Program-made: the position numbers and the translations under genes | The notes under the pieces: generated by a model | What the model was told of the DNA's origin: nothing | Databases searched by the model: none | The model's input: the letters and a program-made list of their open reading frames with translations, nothing else | Shown here: piece after piece, positions 54,101 through 63,122 of the stretch | Layout of the letters: each line of letters opens with the position of its first letter | Position numbering within the stretch: the first letter of the stretch is position 1 | NCBI GenBank assembly: GCA_963827855.1 | Contig: CAWHBY010000002.1 | Coordinates: 1,178,001-1,242,000, forward strand | Direction: 5' to 3' | DNA length: 64,000 bases | Source: DTPU01 sp963827855 | GTDB taxonomy: Bacteria; Planctomycetota; Phycisphaerae; Sedimentisphaerales; Anaerobacaceae

Positions 54101-56060
54101 CGCCACTGGGCAGCGGACGTTGACCACCAGCACTGCCGCCGGCGGTACAGTAGAGGTCCCCGGCCTGGGGAGCTTCACCTATGATGCCGGTGTGACCATC
54201 GCGGTCACGGCCACCCCAGACGCGATCCATTACTTCGTGAACTGGACTGGCAGTGCGGTGACCAGCGGCAAGGTGGCCAACGCGAATTCCGCCAGCACCA
54301 CGGTGACGATGGATGGAGACTACACCTTGCAGGCCAACTTCGCTGTAGACCGGCATACCCTGACGATGGGTGCCGGCAGTGGAGGTACGGTCAACACGCC
54401 CGGCGTGGGCACTTTCCAGTATGATCACGGGACCAGAGTGACTGTAGTGGCGACCGCAGCAGCGAACCACCACTTCGTAAACTGGACGGGCACTGCGGTG
54501 ACCAGCGGCAAGGTGTCAGACGCCACCTCCGCCAGCACCAGGGTGCTGATGGATGGAGACTACACGCTCCGGGCCAACTTCACCGTGGACCGGCACGCCC
54601 TGACCACCAGTGCCGGCAGTGGCGGCACTGTCAGCACGCCCGGCGTGGGCACTTTCCCCTATGATCATGGGACAACTGTCTCCGTGACCGCGACCGCTGC
54701 AGCGAACTACCACTTTGTTAACTGGACTGGCACTGCGGTGACCAGCGGCAAGGTGTCAGACGCCACCTCCGCCAGCACCACGGTGCTGATGGATGGAGAC
54801 TACACGCTCCGGGCCGACTTCGAGGGGACCCGGTACACGCTGACGATCACCTCCACCGTCGGTGGCTCCGTGGCGATGCCTGCCAGTGGCGTGGGATCTT
54901 ACACGTATCCTGCCGGAGCACTCGTGTGGCTCGATGCAGCCACCAATCCCTTGTTCAAGTTCGCGGGCTGGCGAGGCGGGCTCTACGCCAATGAAAGCCA
55001 GGCCTCGATCACCATGACCGCAGACGTGGCCGTCGAGGCCCACTTCGAGAGCCTTCTGGACACGATCTACGTCGATGACGATGCACCCAGCGACCTGGGC
55101 CCCGATGATGCCAACGTGAGCGACCTGAACCAGAACGGCACGGCCTCGCATCCGTTGGACGGTATCCAGAAGGCGATTGCAGTCGCCAAGAAGGGGGCGA
55201 AGATCGTGATCCTGCCAGGAACCTACCTGGAAACGATCGACCTCCTCGGCAAAGGCATCGAACTGGACGGCCTGACTTGCGGCGACGGTGTCATCGGGTC
55301 CTTCCCGGTGATCAATGGCCAGGGCAAGGGCACAGTCGTGACCTGCACCCAGGGAGAAGGGACCAGTTGCGTGCTCAGCGGCTTGGTGATCACAGGCGGC
55401 CGCGGCCGCGTGGCGGGTGGTATCGTGTGTTTGGCCAGCAGCCCGAGCTTCGTGAACTGCCTGATCGTGGGCAACCACCTGTCAGACCCGAATGACGCCG
55501 GCTACATCGGAGAGAGCAGACAGGACGTCGTCAACGGTGGGGCTCTGTACTGCAGAGACAGCAATGCCACGTTCGTCAACTGCACGATCGCAGGGAACTG
55601 GGGCGTCTCGGGTGGTCCGGCCCTTGGGTTCAAGGACAGCCGTGTGATTCTGGCCAACTCGATCGTGTGGGGCAATGGGCCGGTGGCCATGGTTGCACAA
55701 GGTACCCAGCAGCCAGTGGTCACCTACAGCGACGTCTCGGGCGGCTGGGTGGGGACGGGCAACCTGAACAAGGACCCGCTGTTTGCAGTGCCTGGATTCT
55801 GGGCCAGCCCCAAGGACCTGACGAAGGTCGTGAATGGCAGTGATCCTGCGGCTGTCTGGGTGAAGGGCGACTATCATCTGCGGTCGCAGATGGGGCGATG
55901 GGATTCTGTCCTCGGTTGGGTGAAGGACGTAGTGGCAAGTCCGTGCATTGATGCAGGAGATCCTGCTTCCCTGATAGGGCAGGAGCCCAATCCCAATGGC
56001 CTCCGCATCAACCTGGGCGTCTATGGCGGGACATGTCAGGCGAGCAAATCGAATGAGTAA
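51162..56060 (+). CDS. LRR/InlB-like repeat surface protein, copy 3 (11 units)
   Basis: A 1632-residue paralogue, starting at ATG 51162. The signal peptide is identical to copy 2 at DNA level, then sequence diverges abruptly at the mature N-terminus. Its LRR region (LSGLTNLRYLNVHRNQISDI and relatives) and Fn3-like domain (HFYIVFRSDSPYSHGTAITD) are both distinct from copies 1 and 2. It has eleven 80-residue units, one strongly diverged (VEVPGLGSFTYDAGVTIAVT), then the shared beta-helix C-terminus. The protein ends ASKSNE, where the other copies end GGAGS, which marks the edge of the duplicated block. Likely function is as for copy 1, with a different binding head. Confidence 0.88.
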   Translation: MKRCALVILIVVGLLAGLAGPAVAEEGEEPVNIPDLTLKRAVESMLGLSDPTPTDMLGLTSLSCHGVEVSGHQIYGDVTDLTGLEYATNLVHLDVSRDRITDLSPLSGLVNLQHLDVNNNLISDISALSGLTNLRYLNVHRNQISDISALAGMKELQELVFLSNDVIDISALAGLTNLTYLDMSNNSVSDISPLTGLTKLRWLRLHNTRDTSPDCPLNEASYCTYLVQIAANNPGIELIYRDNTTPPHGVAASDGTYPDKVRITWDRVCNGPEGYRAEPHFYIVFRSDSPYSHGTAITDWLQDPNTTFEDATAEPGVHYWYWVTSTLSWQFDQGNEGYTGSVTGHTLTTTSTAGGTVSTPGIGSYPYDHGTFASVAATAQAYYYFVNWTGTAVTAGKVANASSASTTVTMDGDYTLQANFGIEGRTLTTTSTAGGTVRTPGIGLFRYDHGSSASVVATAEANYYFVNWTGTAVTAGKVANATSATTTVTVDGNYTLQANFAVDRNTLTISAGSGGTVSTPGVGTFQYDHGTTVSVTATAAANYHFVNWTGTAVTSGKVANVTSASTTVTMDGNYTLQANFAVDRNTLTISAGSGGTVSTPGVGTFPYDHGTTVSVTATAAANYHFVNWTGTAVTAGKVANVTSASTTVTMDGNYTLQANFAVDRNTLTISAGSGGTVSTPGVGTFQYDHGTTVSVAAAAASGYHFVNWTGTAVTAGKVANATSASTTVTVDGNYTLQANFAIGQQTLTTSAASGGTVSTPGVGTFQYDHGTTVSVTATAAANYHFVNWTGTAVTAGKVANATSASTTVTVDGNYTLQANFAVDRHALTTSAGSGGTVNTPGVGTFQYDHGTTVSVTATAAANYHFVNWTGTAVTSGKVANANSASTTVTVDGNYTLQANFAVDRHALTTSAGSGGTVNTPGVGTFQYDHGATVSVTATAAANYHFANWTGTAVTSGKVANANSASTTVTMDGDYTLQANFATGQRTLTTSTAAGGTVEVPGLGSFTYDAGVTIAVTATPDAIHYFVNWTGSAVTSGKVANANSASTTVTMDGDYTLQANFAVDRHTLTMGAGSGGTVNTPGVGTFQYDHGTRVTVVATAAANHHFVNWTGTAVTSGKVSDATSASTRVLMDGDYTLRANFTVDRHALTTSAGSGGTVSTPGVGTFPYDHGTTVSVTATAAANYHFVNWTGTAVTSGKVSDATSASTTVLMDGDYTLRADFEGTRYTLTITSTVGGSVAMPASGVGSYTYPAGALVWLDAATNPLFKFAGWRGGLYANESQASITMTADVAVEAHFESLLDTIYVDDDAPSDLGPDDANVSDLNQNGTASHPLDGIQKAIAVAKKGAKIVILPGTYLETIDLLGKGIELDGLTCGDGVIGSFPVINGQGKGTVVTCTQGEGTSCVLSGLVITGGRGRVAGGIVCLASSPSFVNCLIVGNHLSDPNDAGYIGESRQDVVNGGALYCRDSNATFVNCTIAGNWGVSGGPALGFKDSRVILANSIVWGNGPVAMVAQGTQQPVVTYSDVSGGWVGTGNLNKDPLFAVPGFWASPKDLTKVVNGSDPAAVWVKGDYHLRSQMGRWDSVLGWVKDVVASPCIDAGDPASLIGQEPNPNGLRINLGVYGGTCQASKSNE
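52197..54836 (+). repeat. Eleven tandem 240-bp coding units (LRR gene 3)
   Basis: Eleven 240-bp units; several carry HALTTSAGSGG starts not seen in genes 1 and 2, and unit 9 is strongly diverged. The array keeps strict 240-bp spacing throughout. Confidence 0.9.
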
Positions 56061-56140
56061 ACGGTGAGTCGTGGATGCGAGTATCAGCCTGAGCATAGGG
56101 ACATCGGTTGGAGTTCCTTGAGAAGGCGGGAGAACTCACG

Positions 56141-56404
56141 TCATGGCCGTGACGCCATGCGATGAATTCCATCCAGCAGGACCCTCATGGCGTGGCAGTC
56201 ATCCTCATTGTAGTCGAGTATCCTCTGGCGGACTTCCGTATCGCCGGACTCCACCCACCGATGATACCACTCGATCGAAGCAGCTCCCGAGGGCTCCTCA
56301 TCCCGCCACTTGAATCCCAGGTAGACGGCGAGGGTCTTGCAGACTCGATCCTCACCCCATGCACGCGAAAGACGCGAGGGCGCCTCCGTCGAGACCCAAC
56401 CCAA
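56141..56404 (-). pseudogene. Remnant of a RecB-like nuclease (TM0106 family), C-terminal end only
   Basis: The 87-codon frame carries LGFKWRDEEPSGAASIEWYH and RILDYNEDDCHAMRVLLDGI. These match the last ~60 residues of predicted TM0106-type RecB/RNase H-like nucleases (the EDDCxAT-like end). The rest of a ~500-residue nuclease is absent: upstream sequence runs into the AT-rich regulator promoter. The first ~25 codons are not family-like, and the start would be a TTG. It lies just past the recombining LRR cluster and was probably truncated by a rearrangement. Confidence 0.7.
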
Positions 56405-56428
56405 ACCTGAATTTAGGCAAATATCGTA

Positions 56429-56456
56429 TTGACAAATTGAACTAATGAGTTAAATT
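56429..56456 (+). promoter_or_regulatory. Promoter and likely operator of the TetR regulator
   Basis: A perfect TTGACA (56429-56434), a 16-bp spacer and TAAATT (56451-56456) in a very AT-rich island. An imperfect dyad (TTGAACT, centre near 56444, AGTTAAA) lies between and over the hexamers, where a TetR dimer would block RNA polymerase. Confidence 0.6.
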
Positions 56457-56491
56457 GTTAAATGAAACTCTGTACAAGAAAGGGTAGTCCG

Positions 56492-57178
56492 ATGAAGAAG
56501 AGGCAGAGAAAGGATGCACAGGAAACGCGGCAGCGCCTCCTTGCGGCCGCCGCCGAAGTCTTCGCGGAGAAGGGATTCTGGGAGGCCACCCACGCGGACA
56601 TCTGTCAGAAGGCCCACGCCAACACGGCGGCCGTGAACTACCATTTCGGCAGCAAGGAGAACCTGTACGTCGAGGCGTGGAAATACGCCTTCGAAAGGTC
56701 GCTGGCGGCCCACCCGATGGATGGCGGCGTGTCCCCGAAGGCCCCGATCCCGGAACGACTCCGTGGAATGGTCACGTCCTTCATGCACCGGATCGCAGAC
56801 CCGGACAATCACGAGATCGAGATCGTCCACAAGGAGATGGCGAATCCGACGGGACTCCTCACAGAGGTCCTCCAGCAGGCCATGGAGCCGATGCGGAGGC
56901 AGAGCCAATCGATCATCCTGGAGTTGCTCGGAGAGGGAGCGACCGAGCAGCAGGTGTCTTTCTGCGAAATGAGCGTGATGGGCCAGTGTTTCGGCCCGAT
57001 GCTGCACCTGCGGCGCAGCCGGATGGCTGCCGGCGGTCCCCGGCCACCGGGTCCACCGCCCTTCAAATTCGACGTCCAGGACCTTGCCAACCACGTCGTG
57101 GAGTTCAGCCTGGCCGGGATTCAGGGGATCCGCAGGCTGACCGGAGACAGACACAGGCCCTCCAAGGGACGGGGCTGA
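56492..57178 (+). CDS. TetR-family regulator (CecR/YbiH-like)
   Basis: A 228-residue repressor. The N-terminal helix-turn-helix is RQRLLAAAAEVFAEKGF, then HADICQKAHANTAAVNYHFG with SKENLYVEAW following. The C-terminal half (HEIEIVHKEMANPTGLL; MGQCFGPMLHLRR) matches the CecR-type ligand domain. I use the ATG at 56492 because AAAGGG precedes it; the upstream ATG at 56462 overlaps the -10 region. In E. coli CecR controls a ybhGFSR ABC efflux system with the same layout as the genes downstream. It should repress its own operon until a toxic compound binds. Confidence 0.88.
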   Translation: MKKRQRKDAQETRQRLLAAAAEVFAEKGFWEATHADICQKAHANTAAVNYHFGSKENLYVEAWKYAFERSLAAHPMDGGVSPKAPIPERLRGMVTSFMHRIADPDNHEIEIVHKEMANPTGLLTEVLQQAMEPMRRQSQSIILELLGEGATEQQVSFCEMSVMGQCFGPMLHLRRSRMAAGGPRPPGPPPFKFDVQDLANHVVEFSLAGIQGIRRLTGDRHRPSKGRG

Positions 57179-57207
57179 ACCTGAAATGCCTCAAGACAGG
57201 AGTGACC

Positions 57208-58749
57208 ATGAAGGCAATCCAAGCACCCCTTCTCGTTGACCGGCGCCTGGCCCCGTGTCTGGTGCTCGCAGCAGCGGCGCTGGCCGGATGTACGGTGGGT
57301 CCCAACTATGTCCCGCCGAAGACGGCCGCACCTGCGGCCTGGCACACGCCGCTTCAGGCCGGCCTGACACAAGGGCAGACCGACGTCGATAGCCTCGCGA
57401 CCTGGTGGACCTCGCTCCAGGACCCGCGACTATCCAGCCTGATGGAGCGAGCAGTGGCCGGCAACCTGGACCTGAAGAAGGCACGGGCGAGGGTTCGGGA
57501 GGCGCGGGCCCGCCGCACCATTGCCCAGGCAGGACGCCTTCCCACCGTCGATGCAGGGGGCTCCGCCACCTGGGGCCGCAGCGGCCCAATCGAGGGCGCC
57601 AGCCGGGGCAGTGAATCGTACAGGGCGAACCTCGACGCAGGCTGGGAACTGGACTTCTTCGGCGGCACGCGCCGCTCCATCGAGGCGGCCCGGGCGAGCC
57701 TGCAATCCACCGAAGAAGACCTCCGCGACGTCCTGGTCTCCCTGCTCGCAGAGACCGCCCTCAACTACGTGGAGGTGCGGACGTTCCAGGCCAGGCTCGC
57801 ATCGGCCGAGTCCAGCCTGACCAGCCAGGAGGAGACCTATCAATTGACGAAGTGGCGGTGCCAGGCAGGGCTGGACGACGATCTGGCGATCCAACAGGCC
57901 CGGTACAACCTGGAGAATACCCGCTCACAGATGCCCAGCCTTCGTACTGGGCTGGAAGAGGCCGTGAACCGCATCGCCGTGCTGCTCGGCGAGGCGCCGG
58001 GCAGCGTCCGGGAGGAGCTGGCGGAGGCTGCCCCCCTGCCGGAGCCGCCCTCGACCCTGGCCGTGGGCGTGCCTGCAGAGGCCCTGCGGCGCAGGCCCGA
58101 CGTCCGCAAGGCTGAACGCCAACTCGCGGCCCAGACCGCGGAGGTCGGCGTGGCGACTGCAGATCTCTATCCGAAGCTCACGCTGAACGGCTCCATAGGG
58201 CTGGAGACCCTCTCCCTGGCCCACGCCTCCTCGTCTGCCGCTTGGACGGCCAGCGGCGGACCCGCCCTCAGTTGGCCGCTCTTTCGAGCGAACCTGCGGG
58301 CCAATATCGAGATTCAGTCCGCGATCCAGGAGCAGTACCTGGTGCAATATGAAGCGACGGTCCTGAACGCCCTCGAGGAGGTCGAGAATGCCCTGGTCGC
58401 CTATGCCCAGGAGCTGCAGAGGAGAGACAGCCTGGAGGCCGCGACCCGGGCGGCCCAGGCCGCGGCCGGACTGGCACAGCAGAAATACCAGACAGGTTTG
58501 ATCGACTTCAGCACCGTCCTGGATGCAGAGAGATCGGTCCTGTCGTTCCAGGATCAACTCAATCAAAGTGGCGGCACCGTGACCTCGAACGTCATCCGGC
58601 TCTACAAGGCCCTCGGGGGCGGGTGGGACACGGCCGCGACCGAGCCGACCGCACAAGGGACGCACAACAGTGGCTTTGAGACAGGGAGACAACCGATGAG
58701 TTCCAAGCCCAATTCCGAGCGCGGATATCACCGAGACTCTGCAGATTGA
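57208..58749 (+). CDS. Outer-membrane efflux lipoprotein (TolC/NodT family)
   Basis: About 500 residues from the ATG at 57208 (CAGGAG upstream). It has a lipoprotein signal ending AALAGC, then TVGPNYVPP, the NodT-family start. Two homologous halves of helical hairpins and beta-strands follow (ATWWTSLQDPRLSSLMERAV; VPAEALRRRPDVRKAERQLA; FSTVLDAERSVLSFQDQLNQ). It forms the trimeric outer-membrane channel of an efflux pump. The frame runs on without a stop through the membrane-fusion gene start to 58749, so a frameshift near 58620-58670 has probably removed its true stop (a TGA near 58676 in another frame). It begins 29 nt after the TetR gene. Confidence 0.88.
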   Translation: MKAIQAPLLVDRRLAPCLVLAAAALAGCTVGPNYVPPKTAAPAAWHTPLQAGLTQGQTDVDSLATWWTSLQDPRLSSLMERAVAGNLDLKKARARVREARARRTIAQAGRLPTVDAGGSATWGRSGPIEGASRGSESYRANLDAGWELDFFGGTRRSIEAARASLQSTEEDLRDVLVSLLAETALNYVEVRTFQARLASAESSLTSQEETYQLTKWRCQAGLDDDLAIQQARYNLENTRSQMPSLRTGLEEAVNRIAVLLGEAPGSVREELAEAAPLPEPPSTLAVGVPAEALRRRPDVRKAERQLAAQTAEVGVATADLYPKLTLNGSIGLETLSLAHASSSAAWTASGGPALSWPLFRANLRANIEIQSAIQEQYLVQYEATVLNALEEVENALVAYAQELQRRDSLEAATRAAQAAAGLAQQKYQTGLIDFSTVLDAERSVLSFQDQLNQSGGTVTSNVIRLYKALGGGWDTAATEPTAQGTHNSGFETGRQPMSSKPNSERGYHRDSAD

Positions 58750-60002
58750 CCATGATTCAGGCCGCGGCAAGCGTCTGAGGCGATGGTGGATCGTCGCCCT
58801 GGCAGTCGGTCTGATCGTGGCGTTCCTGGCCCTGCGGAAAAGCCCCGACAAGTCCGGCGCAGTCCGCAGTACGAGACCCGAGAGGCCGAGCAGGGAGACC
58901 TGGTGGTGCTCGTGACCGCCACGGGCACGCTGGAGCCGATCAAGAAGGTGGACGTGGGCATCGAGGTCTCGGGATCGTCAAGACCGTCGAGGCGGACTAC
59001 AACGACAAGGTGAAGGTCGGCCAGGTCCTGGCCACGGCTCGACACCTCCAAGCTCGAGGCCCAGGCGCAGCAGAACAAGGCCGCCCTGGAGTCGGCCAAG
59101 GCCAAGGTCCTGCAGGCCCAGGCCAGCGTCAGGAGACCCAGGAGCAAGCTCGCGCAGCTTCAACCGGGTGCGGGAACTGAGCGGGGGCAAGATGCCGTCG
59201 CAGACCGAGCTCGACACCGCCAAGGCGACCTTTGCGCGGGCCAAGGCCGATGAGGCCAGCGCCAAGGCGGCGGTCGCCCAGGCGCAGGCCACGCTGGACG
59301 GCCACCAGACGGACATCACCAAGGCGGTCATCCGCTCGCCCATCAACGGCGTCGTCCTGACCCGCAGCGTCGAGCCCGGCCAGACCGTGGCCGCCTCGTT
59401 CCAGGCGCCGGTGCTCTTCACGCTGGCCGAGGACCTGACGCAGATGGAGCTGCACGTGGACGTGGATGAGGCCGACGTCGGCCAGGTCAAGGAAGGCCAG
59501 GAGGCCACGTTCACCGTGGACGCCTATCCGGACCGGACCTTCCCGGCGCGGATCACGCAGGTGCGCTACGGCTCCAAGACCGTGGATGGCGTGGTGACCT
59601 ACAAGACCGTGCTGAAGGTGGACAACTCCGACCTGTGCCCTGCGGCCGGGCATGACGGCCACGGCGGTGATCACGGTCAAGAAGGTCGAAGGACGCCGTG
59701 CTGGTGCCCAATGCGGCGTTGCGGTTCGCGCCGCCCGTGCAGGGGCCGGCAAGGAGCGCCTCCCGCGGCCTGCTCGGCGCGATGCTCCCGCGCCCGCCCG
59801 TGCGAGCACGTCCAAGACCCGAGGAGACCGGACACGAGCAAGACAGGCAGCAGCAGGTCTGGACCCTGCGGGACGGCCAGCCGGTCGCCGTCCCCGTCAC
59901 CATCGGGGCCACGAATGGCGACGATGACCGAGGTCGCTCGGCGGCGAGGTCGAGCCGGGCATGACAGCTGGTGATCGATGCGGTCAGCGCCGAGGAACTG
60001 AC
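58696..60002 (+). pseudogene. Membrane-fusion (HlyD/MacA-like) efflux protein, broken by several frameshifts
   Basis: It starts at ATG 58696 (GGGAG upstream). Stitched across frames it reads as a complete periplasmic adaptor: a membrane anchor (RRWWIVALAVGLIVAFLALR), QGDLVVLVTATGTLEPIKKV, a coiled coil, SPINGVVLTRSVEPGQTVAA, and VRYGSKTVDGVVTYKTVLKV. At least seven frame changes are needed, near 58725, 58865, 58975, 59035, 59130, 59160, 59640 and 59690. The codons between breaks are well conserved, so either decay is very recent or the sequence has indel errors. The longest intact piece is about 59168-59640. It would link the outer-membrane channel to the ABC transporter. Confidence 0.75.
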
Positions 60003-60003
60003 C

Positions 60004-60728
<725 letters not shown>

Positions 60729-60729
<1 letters not shown>

Positions 60730-61942
60730 TGCTGTGGAACACGCTCCTGCTGGCCCTGCGGGAACTCCGCCGCAACGTCATGCGCTCCTTCCTGACCATG
60801 CTGGGCATCGTCATCGGCGTGGCGTCGGTGATCATCCTGGTGACGCTGGGCAGCGGCGCCACCAGCCAGGTGACCGAGCAGATCGCCAGCCTGGGCAGCA
60901 ACCTGCTGATGGTCACTCCCGGCAAGCGCATGGGCCCGGGCCAGTCAGCTCCGCGCCCCGCCGTTCAAGGCCGAAGGATGCCGAGGCCATCGCCCGGGAG
61001 ATCCGGTCGCTCGCCGCGGTGGCCCCGTGCTGCGACGCCGATCCACCAGCGCCATCTACGGCAACGAGAACTGGTCCACCACGGTGACCGGCACCGACCA
61101 AGGAGTATCTTGAACGTGCGCAACTGGCCGGTCCAGACGGGCCGCGCCTTCAGCGACAGCGAAGCTGCGCGCCGGCGCGGCGGTCTGCGTCATCGGCGAG
61201 ACGGTGCGCAAGAAGCTGTTCGGCCGCCAGGAGCCCCTGGGCAGCCGGATCCGCCTGCAGAAGCTCTCCTGCGAGGTCATCGGCCTGCTGGAGGCCAAGG
61301 GCCAGAACAGCATGGGCACGGATCAGGACGACCTCGTCGCTGCTGCCGCTGCGCACCTTCCAGCGCCGCATCGCCGGCAACGAGGACGTCAGCATGATCC
61401 AGGTCTCGGTCCAGGACGGCGCCTCCACGGAGAAGGCCCAGCGGGACATCGAACGGCTGATGCGCGAGCGCCGGCACCTCTCCGCCAACGAGGACGACAA
61501 CTTCAGCGTGATGGACATGAAGGAGATCACCACGATGCTCACCGGCACCACGCAGATGCTGACCAGCCTGCTGGGCGCGGTGGCCGCGGTCAGCCTGCTG
61601 GTCGGCGGCATCGGCATCATGAACATCATGCTGGTCTCGGTCACCGAGCGGACGCGCGAGATCGGCACGCGCCTGGCCATCGGCGCCCTGGAGCGCGAGG
61701 TGCTCCTGCAGTTCCTGGTGGAGGCGGTGGTGCTGTCCTCCTTCGGCGGCCTGATCGGCATCGTCCTGGGCCTGGCGGCCTGCCTCGGCCTCAAGGGCGT
61801 CCTGCAGGTGCCCTTCGTCTTCAATCCGGGCATCGTGATCATCGCGTTCCTGTTCTCCGCGGCGGTGGGCGTCGTCTTCGGCTACTTCCCGGCCCGCAAG
61901 GCGGCCCGCCTCGATCCGATCGAGGCCCTGCGGCACGAGTAG
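60729..61942 (+). pseudogene. ABC transporter permease (MacB type), frameshifted
   Basis: The start (MLWNTLLLALRELRRNVMRS, then FLTMLGIVIGVASVIILVTL) and end (the FtsX-like three-helix core VGGIGIMNIMLVSVTERTRE; FPARKAARLDPIEALRHE) are typical of MacB permeases. Between 60955 and 61350 at least five single-base shifts are needed, e.g. an extra A near 60972, shifts near 61030 and 61100, an extra A near 61164 and an extra base near 61340. Most look like single-base insertions. The last 183 codons are an intact frame. Confidence 0.78.
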
Positions 61943-61947
61943 AGCAA

Positions 61948-62034
61948 AGCGGTAAGCGGTAAGCGAGGAGCGAGGAGCGGGAAGCCAGAAGCGGCAGACG
62001 CCGCTCGCTTTGCACTGTGCGCTCTGCGATTTGC
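61948..62034. repeat. Heptanucleotide repeat tract after the ABC permease
   Basis: AGCGGTA twice, AGCGAGG twice, AGCGGGA, AGCCAGA, AGCGGCA, then after a short spacer GCTTTGC, ACTGTGC, GCTCTGC, GATTTGC. The two sides are partly complementary. The tract begins 5 nt after the permease stop. Confidence 0.8.
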
Positions 62035-62143
62035 GCCCCGCTGGCACTTGACACCCGCGCCTGTCGGGGATAGAAGCGGGAAGGTCACAGTGGCATCGCG
62101 CCCGCCCTGACCGCGAAGACGTCTGGAGACCGGAGCTGCTCGC

Positions 62144-63029
62144 ATGCACAACACACCGATGGATCGCCGCCATTTCCTTGGGCTGGCTGCTGCGCTGGCA
62201 GGTGGAGCCACCCTGATCACCCAAGCAGAGGCGGCTACAGAACCCGTCAAACCGAGGAAGCTATGCAAGGCAGTGCTGGAGAACATGCTGCCCAAAGGCA
62301 TGCCGGACGCAGAAAGGTTCCGTCTGGCCAGGCAATGTGGATTCGAAGGGATCGAGGTCTCGCCCATGCCGGATCTGAAGGCCGCTGCAGCGAAGGCCCA
62401 GATGGCCAGAGACGAAGGGATACCCATCCACAGTGTGCTCTATGGCTGGTGGCCGCCCTTTGATCGCCGCGACAGCCAGACCGTGGACAAGTGCATCGGG
62501 GAGGCAGAGCAGGCCATCCGCTGCGCAGGCCATGGGTGCAGAGGCCATCCTGCTGGTGCCGACGCGGGTCACTGAGGACTTTCGCTATGCTGACGCCTAC
62601 ACGTGGTCACAGCAGTATGTACGCAGGCTGATCCCCTGTGCTGCACAGGCCCGGGTGGTCGTGGGGATCGAAAACGTCTGGAACAAGTTCCTGTTGAGCC
62701 CGATCGAGTTCAGCCGGTACCTGGACGAGCTGGACAGCCCCTGGATCAGGGCCTACCTGGACGTGGGCAATCTCATCATCAACGGATACGCAGAGGACTG
62801 GGTCCGGACACTTGGGAAGAGGATCATCAAACTGCATCTGAAGGACTTCAAACGCCAGGGCTACCAGTGGACGAACCTCATGGATGGAGACGTCAACTGG
62901 CGGCTGGTCCGTAAGGCCCTGGACGAGATCGGCTTCGAAGGATGGATGACGGTGGAACTGCCGGGCGGTGACAAGGCCTACCTGGCCGACGTGGCAGGCC
63001 GGATCGATCGCATCATCGCCATGACTTAG
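62144..63029 (+). pseudogene. Tat-exported sugar phosphate isomerase/epimerase-like TIM barrel, one frameshift
   Basis: It starts at ATG 62144 (GGAG upstream) with a Tat signal MDRRHFLGLAAALAGG. The first part reads RLARQCGFEGIEVSP in one frame to about 62525, then the frame changes and it continues QAMGAEAILLVPTRV, VVVGIENVWNKFLLSP, WIRAYLDVGNLIINGY, KLHLKDFKRQGYQW and EGWMTVELPGGD. These are signatures of the xylose-isomerase-like AP endonuclease 2 fold, with metal ligands Glu, Asp, His and Glu. A single extra T near 62525 explains the break. If intact it would be ~295 residues and may act on a keto-sugar, working with the oxidoreductase next door. It could still be a functional gene with a sequencing error. 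Confidence 0.78.
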
Positions 63030-63109
63030 AGTCTATCTCAAAACCTGTTCCTACTGCGATCGGCTGCGAAGCCCGATCTCGTCACGGAACAGGTTCTGAG
63101 ATAGACTCT
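63028..63109. repeat. 82-bp inverted-repeat element with 24-bp arms
   Basis: The arms 63028-63051 and 63086-63109 are reverse complements with one mismatch; they begin AGAGTCTATCTCA and end TGAGATAGACTCT. A nested GATCGG/CCGATC pair lies in the loop. The upstream gene's stop codon overlaps the left end, and the next gene's ribosome site begins two bases after the right end. It may be a MITE-like element, a REP-type palindrome or a terminator. Confidence 0.75.
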
Positions 63110-63122
63110 TGGAGGTGCATCT

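Noticed and set aside
42010..54836. CRISPR-like array
   Set aside because: Units are 240 bp, contiguous, coding and in frame; there are no spacers and no cas genes.
42703..55478. Long minus-strand frames (MVVRCSGGGHGDRCPM and relatives) opposite the 240-bp units
   Set aside because: They repeat with the same 240-bp period, have no ribosome sites and are mirror images of the plus-strand repeat codons.
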